Origin: Mortierella sp. BCC40632
Lineage: Eukaryota; Mortierellomycota; Mortierellomycetes; Mortierellales; Mortierellaceae
Direction of reading: 5' to 3'
DNA length: 64,000 nucleotides
Assembly: GCA_011634665.1 (NCBI GenBank)
Contig: WAEK01000013.1
Location: 480,501-544,500, forward strand
In this document: piece after piece, positions 58,499 to 64,000 of the stretch
Position numbering within the stretch: position 1 is the stretch's first letter
Layout: each line of letters begins with the position of its first letter
Translations under genes and position numbers: made by a program
The notes under the pieces: model-generated
What the model was told of the DNA's origin: nothing
Database searches by the model: none
The model's input: the letters and a program-made list of their open reading frames with translations, nothing else

Positions 58499-61165
58499 AG
58501 AGTGGTAACAGAGTGAAAGAATGATAAAAGAGCAGAGGGAGTCAGTAACACAAACATGCTTTGTTGGAAGTGCAGGTTATATAATTCTACAAATAAGGAT
58601 TCAACTCACCAACGACCACTCTATGAGATGAAAGAATGACATTCATCTTCTCGGATGGTGACCTCACTAGTGCAAGCTTTTGCATCTCTAAAACAAAAAA
58701 AGCAGTGTGTGGGTTAGCCAGGAAAGGACATCTTCCATAATAATAATAAAAAGACGCGAAAACATATCTCTTAGAGATGAATCCAAGTTTTCAAAACATC
58801 TCCTCACGTACCAGTTCCTCCATGATGAACAACCTGAGCAATGTGTTTGACATCCTCAGGGTGCTCCAGAACAAAGCCCAAATGACCCAAATTAAGATCC
58901 ATAAAGTTGAGTGCCGCGATCTTGGCCTGCAACTGCTCATCGTGCATATAATCCTGACTTCCTGGTTGAGAAAAGATCCTATACGGCCCAAAATCATCAA
59001 ATAAAAGAGTTAATATAATTCTCGTATCATCCTTAAATTCTTTCATGGTGCGGATCAAATTTTCTTCAAAAAGGGCCATCTGTGTATAGCATCTATCCTT
59101 ACACACTGTAGAGTTCCCTGCACAACCATGCCTCTACCCATTGTTGCAGCTCATCATAGTCTTGATCATTCCATCGATTCTTGAGTCCCGTGGCCGCTCC
59201 AATGACCACAAATCGTTGGCGTACGGCGTCGTACTTGCGTTGAAACTCGTGTGCATATCGGTCAAGATTTGAGGGCGGGTTCCTCCTCAACCTGGTCACT
59301 AGACTAGACATTCGTTTCCGCACACACACATGCAAGCACAGACCGATGCACATCGTTAATATTAAAAGATACCATCCTAGCTTCTTAAACCCAAACCCTT
59401 GTCAACGCTCCAAAATCTTACCTATCAAGATCCTTGATCATGTATTCCCACTCTAGAGGCAGGTCAGTCGCAATCTTGGGCAGTTTAGGCAATGTTCCTT
59501 CCCGATCCTCTGACATATTCAAAGATCGAACAGAACTACTGCTAGAATTTGTCGTTCTTCGGATCGACGACAAGAAAGAGCGCTGGTCTTTGGTCTGACT
59601 CAGATTCTGTTGTGCCAAAGGAATAATCGGTGTTGGGGCTTCCTCACCCTCAAGGCATTCAATTGGATGGTCCACCAGCAATGCATGAATTGAACCCACA
59701 GACTCGACAAAGATCGTCACAGATCGTCGACTCGAGTTCACCAACTTGAGTTCTGTCTGCCGAGTCACCGTCGTGGTTGCTGTTGCTGCTGTTGCTGTTG
59801 TTGCTTGATCTCCCGTCTCGACTGCAGATGCGACTTCTACGGATGCCCCTGCATTCTCTTCAGTAGAAGTCGTGGGAACAGGAGTTGCAGCCAGTGCTGA
59901 TGAGGACGTTGTGTCAGATGTAGATGGACTCTGGAACTGAGGTGGAGGAGTGGTTTTGGCGATATTATCGAAAAATGCTCGCTTGATGGGTCCAGAGGCA
60001 TCCGAGGCAATCGTGCCAGCATCTTGTCCTGTCGCAAGTCCCATGAGTGTGATCGAAGACGTGGATGGTTTCAACAAACCACGGATACCACTGAGGGTGA
60101 CAAAAAGAGACTCTCCTTGATTGCTTTCCGTGATGATGACATGGTTCTCAAAGTAGGCACGCGTTGGAGGGGTAGGCATGGATGCAGAAGTTATTGTTGG
60201 AAGAGATGTGGAGGGAGTGGAAGGAGTGGACGGGTCTTCAGCAGTCGACTTTGGTGCGGCCGAGGAGGAAGGTCCGGTAGATACTGAGCATGTCGGAAGG
60301 ATGAGAATAGCCTTGAAGGATATTTTGGAAACAGGACATGGAAGATCGTTTTGATAAGTCTCGAGCAACAATTTGAAAAGAAAAAGAGTAAGGCAAGATA
60401 GATATAAAAAGAGAAAGAGATAGTGCAGGTTAATACCTTTTTGGTGACAAGCAGGCGGATAATATCTGCAAGCTCGATTGGATGCTCCTGTATCCGCTTC
60501 AAGAGCGCGTATGCGATGGTTCCTTGGGCCATCAACGTGACATCCTTGGCTGTTGGCTCTTCGTGCTGATGGCTGCTTTCTTTTGAGGCAGTCGACCCAC
60601 TCCTTGCTCGCCCAGAAGAGTCAGACGATGTCGATTGGTTCGAGGCTCGGCGGCCCAGGATAGGGGTCCCAAAGAGAGAGAGGCCGCCATCCTTGGAGAG
60701 AATCGATGGTCGTGAACTTGCTCCTCCGCCTCCACCTCCTCCCGAAGACGGGCCAAACGTACTGCTGTTGTTATTGCCTGTCCCTGGAGAGTTGCTGGTG
60801 CTGCTACTACTGAGTCGACGGATGGGCGATGGTGATGACGCCGAGGAAATGGTAGCAGCACGACGGGAGAATGAGGCTGCAGGCAAGGAACTTCCAGGAC
60901 CAGGACTGGTGCTGGCACTGTATGGATCGGAGGGTGAGCTACTGGGATCATCCTGGGCATCGTTACTACTGCTAATGCTGCCTCCTAGTGGATGTGAAAA
61001 GGGCTCGATACTCTTGGCACTCCGGAGCTGGGCGGCATCCAGTAATGGAGTGTCGCGTGTCGAGGCTCCAGAGGTGGTGGCAGCGCGTCCATGCTGCGAG
61101 GCAGTTGACTGTCCACGAGGCTTTGTGAGGCCGTCAAAGAATGATAATCCAGGGATATTTTGCAT
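55841..61165 (-). CDS. VPS9-domain protein, predicted Rab5-family GEF
   Basis: Predicted guanine-nucleotide exchange factor for Rab5/Vps21-type GTPases in endosomal traffic. Exons (minus): 61165-60437, 60359-59422, 59303-59105, 59079-58812, 58687-58610, 58445-57783, 57737-57548, 57417-57351, 57253-57180, 57004-56343, 56196-56107, 55902-55841; 4020 bases, 1339 residues, constant phase. Residues 1-560 are largely Ser/Thr/Pro-rich. The VPS9 domain begins near 680 (EQLQAKIAALNFMDLNLGHL, LVRSPSEKMNVILSSHRVVV) and resumes at about 996 with YSADVLLPLLIFSVVKSNPP, NLRYIQRF, LSGELAYCLTNMMAVVSFLE. The Rabex-5 catalytic Asp313, Pro317, Tyr354 and Thr357 correspond to Asp999, Pro1003, Tyr1039 and Thr1042. 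The tail has a helical Ala-rich part and ends GLLQDYQRIGKILEEMKKLA. Weaker points: GAG acceptor before exon 7, AAG acceptors before exons 11 and 12, and the choice of acceptor for exon 2. Confidence 0.87.
58165..58374. repeat. 15-bp coding minisatellite (TKTDA) in the VPS9 gene
   Basis: Fourteen 15-bp units encoding TETDT (three), TKTDA (six) and variants TKTEI, TKTDT, TKTKT, TKSKA, TKTDT. The six central units are nearly identical in DNA, indicating recent expansion. All in frame. Confidence 0.93.
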
Positions 61166-62299
61166 CTCTTTTTCTCTTTCTGTCTCTCTCTTACACAATT
61201 TTCTTCTTCTTCTTTGGGATGTGGTCGAATGGGTTGATGGATGGAAACGAATGAAATGGAGAGAGAAGGAAAGGAAGAGAGAGAGAAAGAGAGAGAGAGT
61301 GTGTGTGTGCGTGTTTTGGGTTAAAAGACCCTTTGGTATTGCATTCGCACCCAGTGGCCCATGCACTCTCCCACCCCTCCATTCCTCTGCAAAGAGACAT
61401 GACCAGAGAAGTACTAAAGCATTATCCACCCGCTTCACTATCGCACTCACTTTTTTTTTCTACATGGCTAGGCATGCGATTGATGGAGACTATTCTCCAG
61501 ACATCCTCTTCATGGAATCAATGTCCACTCTTTACTGTCTCACCCACAAGCCCACAAAGGAAACGAGTGCTCTTATTCTGGATATTCCAAAAGACTTTAT
61601 ATCTTCGAGTGCTGCACTTTGAATTGCAACAAGGATGTGCAGAACAAGTCCTCGTTTCCATCATGGACATGCAATGTCTTCTAGACAACATACATGTACA
61701 AAAATGGCTTGCCACCCTTCCACCCCCACCCCCCTTCCTCCGACGTAGTCGATTGCATGGCACACCTTGGACAAATAAGTGTCAACACTAGGGACCTAAC
61801 CACCTAGCCTTGCAGTTGTGATTGCAGTAACGAGTGTTAACAATGGCTGGACGGGAGCTTGTCCGAAATCTCCTCTAGCTTGTTTCTCAGTCATCCAACA
61901 TGCATTCGGCCTATTTGACCACTGACTTTCTAACTTTTAATCAACAGTGAGCTTACATGGCCGCATTTGAACTGGTGAACAGCAGGGTCTTCTTCAAAGC
62001 AATCCCTGGAGTGCAGCCAGGAAGAAACAATAGTAAAAAAAAAGTCGACAATGGTGAGAGTGAAGAGTTCATTCCTCTGACGCCCTTCAGGTCTTTGAGG
62101 CACATGTATCGTGCCTTGGCACTGGATTTCCAATAGACAAAGAATCGATTGTCGAGTAATCTCCGAGTCCACAGCCTGAGCCAAATACAGCACCAAATAC
62201 ACACAGGAACAGCGAACGGATGTCAAGAAAATAGAGAGGGCTATTGTTTATTAAAACAACTTTGTCCTCTCTGGGCAGGAAAAAAAAAGATGCCGCCGC
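61166..62299. other. Intergenic region between VPS9 and Yip1 genes
   Basis: No gene supported. A GA/GT microsatellite (61258-61315) lies in the VPS9 leader. A minus-strand frame at 61953-62204 (RFFVYWKSSAKARYMCLKDL) looks slightly protein-like but has no recognised family. Confidence 0.55.
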
Positions 62300-63659
62300 T
62301 TAGCTTGAAGGAGGAGGAGGCTGTGTCTTTGGCTCGTTGGCACCAGGTCGGTAAGCAAAGAACCGGTACTTGAGACACAGCGCCAGCACTGCATGGAACA
62401 CAACCACCAACATCAGGATAATCTTAGACGTCTTGGCCTCTGCTCGTGACAAGACTGGATACATATTTCGAACCAAGAAAACACCTGACATGCCTGCGCC
62501 AATGCCAAGAAGGATCCATCGCGCAAGATCAATCGGGATCACGGATAGGACCGAGACTGGGATCCAGATGGTCATGGCATATCCATAGAGCGCTAGCATC
62601 TCTAGCAAGTCAGGCTGACAGCCATAGTATTTGGTCGCGCCCCAGACAACTAATGGCACAAGGAATGTATACGTGTAGATGGCGCCAAAGGCAAAGGTCA
62701 TCGCAAAGATGTCATATTCGTATGTCGTCCCGTTCATGTAGGCATAGATCGAGTCGACGATGGACGAAGTAACAAAAAGAACGAAAATCACTGTCGTAGC
62801 AATCCAAAAGGGCCCTGTATCGAGCAAGTTCATGAGGTAGGCAAGACGCCAAGGATTAGGTGGATACTCATGAAAACGCGTTATTGCTCTGCTGGCAAAT
62901 AGATAATGCTGGCAAAAAACACATACCATACATGTCAGGGTTCCCACCCATAACATCCAAAAAGTTGTCCTTTGGAATTACACTGGCGAAGCACCGTTCC
63001 ATGACCTATCAAAGATAAAGAAAAGAAAATGGAGGTAAAAGAGATTCTGGTTAAAGATAGGGTAATCTACTTCATTTGATCCGAATATACGAGAGTCAGT
63101 AGACTTCCAAATACATGAGTGCTTCCTCTTATACCTGGCTGGTGTCGACGTCAAAGAACCTTGCATAAAAGGCAAAAGAGTAAATCGGATGCTTGACATT
63201 TGGATCCTGGTTCGCTCTCTGCGGTTCAAATTCTATGTCAGGCCAAATACATAAATTCATGGGTTAGGTATGTTAGTCTGCCCGCTTTTCAAAGCAGAAT
63301 CGGAGAAGAGCGGTTTCCCTACCAGTTTGCCGCGGCTGTGGTGTGCTTGCAGAGGAGGAAAGGTTGCCGGTTGGTTGCGTGGCGTGGTCCGACGACGAAA
63401 AGGCTATGGTGAAGGGAGGTGATTGGGACTGAGTGAATAGACGGTCCTGACAGGAGCAGAGGAGTACAATTGTAACCAAAAGAGGAGCACTCAGGAATGG
63501 ATGCCGAGACAAAAAAGGGGTGTAGTGAACATAGGCTGTCTGCCCCCCCCTTCCCTCTCCAGTCTCTCGATCCTTGTCCAAAGTATGTGGTTGATGAGGA
63601 TTCTTTCCCTGGTGGTGATGCTGTCCGTGGTTCGGAGGGGTGGCAAGTGTGCATTGCAA
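62300..63659 (-). CDS. Yip1-domain (YIPF1/YIPF2-like) Golgi membrane protein
   Basis: Predicted multi-spanning membrane protein of the Yip1 family, which works with Rab GTPases in ER-Golgi traffic. Exons (minus): 63659-63323 (start tentative), 63232-63135, 63005-62927, 62814-62300; 1029 bases, up to 342 residues. Seen: FYARFFDVDTSQVMERCFAS, PKDNFLDVMGGNPDMYGPFW rebuilt across the last intron, then about five hydrophobic segments (TTVIFVLFVTSSIVDSIYAY, TYTFLVPLVVWGATKYYG, ALYGYAMTIWIPVSVLSVIP, WILLGIGAGMSGVFLV, IILMLVVVFHAVLALCL). The NPDLYGPFWI block is the hallmark of the family. The first exon frame is open to 63659, but the part around 63440-63540 is hydrophobic and may be intronic, so the N-terminus before TIAFSSSDHATQP is uncertain. 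A read-through frame starting at 62956 retains the last intron and is not the true product. Confidence 0.85.
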
Positions 63660-63903
63660 AGCCCAATAGAGTTGTGACAGCGCTGAATGCTTGGCATCTG
63701 TTGGTGATCGTGAAATAATAATAAAAAAACCAGGGCTATCATTCTTTCTTCCGATAATATTATCTTGGCAGGTGCTCAGTGGAGCCCCAGCTCAATCAAA
63801 ATCAAATATCCTCGTTAGCCTGATATTATTGCCTTGGTTCCTGTTACGTTACTGGTGTTATTGATGAGCGAGAGTGAGACTGGGAAAGAGAGAAAGAGAG
63901 AGT

Positions 63904-64000
63904 ATGTCTCTCCAATCGTACGTCCTGAACAACTTTGAAGAATCCTTGCCCAGGTTCAGAAATGATGAGGAGAATGAGAGAGAGATGGACATGGCGGGGC
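63904..64000 (+). CDS. Unidentified gene, 5' end only (runs off the right edge)
   Basis: ATG at 63904 opens a frame with no stop for 32 codons to the edge: MSLQSYVLNNFEES, then LPRFRNDEENEREMDMAG. Composition (amphipathic start, then acidic and basic residues) looks like protein, not translated repeat, although GA-rich DNA flanks it. It is divergent from the Yip1 gene, with 244 bases between the starts. No family recognised. Confidence 0.5.
   Translation, partial: MSLQSYVLNNFEESLPRFRNDEENEREMDMAG

Noticed and set aside
62815..62956. Alternative start of the Yip1 protein at 62956
   Set aside because: That frame reads through the last intron and differs from the frame of the conserved NPDMY exon; splicing at GTATGT...ACAG restores NPDMYGPFW.

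Overview
The window looks like nuclear DNA of a filamentous fungus, probably an early-diverging lineage (a Mortierella-like Mucoromycota is my best guess, from overall impression rather than a search). The evidence is short GT-AG introns, fungal-type regulators (Zn2Cys6, C2H2), a septin, a HET-C2-type glycolipid transfer protein, a fungal DHA2 transporter and SAGA subunit Spt7. Genes are separated by 0.3 to 6 kb of DNA full of poly(T)/poly(A) runs and di- to hexanucleotide microsatellites. No operons, CRISPR arrays, prophage or intact transposons were seen.

Layout, left to right. 1-3442 (-): GH5 steryl-glucosidase/glucocerebrosidase-like enzyme, cut by the left edge. 6935-9232 (+): Zn2Cys6 transcription factor. 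10772-12739 (+): O-acetylhomoserine sulfhydrylase, five exons. 13-19 kb: gene-poor, AT-richer island with a tRNA-Ala(AGC) (15519-15591, -), an inverted repeat, a 65-bp direct repeat pair, an (AGAT)n tract and two unidentified coding-like stretches. 19653-22462 (-): Cdc3/AspB septin, 5' exon unresolved. 25817-28119 (+): type I glutamine synthetase-like protein, convergent with 28437-29458 (-), a thiol methyltransferase of the TPMT/HOL family. 30.0-31.0 kb: unidentified coding-like debris. 31289-32869 (+): glycolipid transfer protein. 36608-38757 (+): DHA2 major facilitator. 39557-46505 (+): SPT7, six exons, 2122 residues. 52635-54371 (+): C2H2 transcription factor. 55841-61165 (-): VPS9-domain Rab5 GEF candidate, twelve exons. 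62300-63659 (-): Yip1-family Golgi membrane protein. 63904 to the right edge (+): start of an unidentified gene.

For the multi-exon models the reading phase was followed across every junction and closes without stops; splice sites are predicted, not confirmed by RNA. Several functions touch membrane lipids and trafficking (GH5 glycolipid hydrolase, glycolipid transfer protein, VPS9 GEF, Yip1 protein), but the genes are independently transcribed and I see no evidence of a cluster.

The most unusual material is three cases of low-complexity sequence placed inside or onto otherwise conserved proteins: a VPS9 catalytic domain split by about 255 residues that include 14 copies of a TKTDA-like pentapeptide; a C2H2 zinc finger whose two cysteines are 47 residues apart; and an Spt7 with a several-hundred-residue KE/RD charged-repeat tail.
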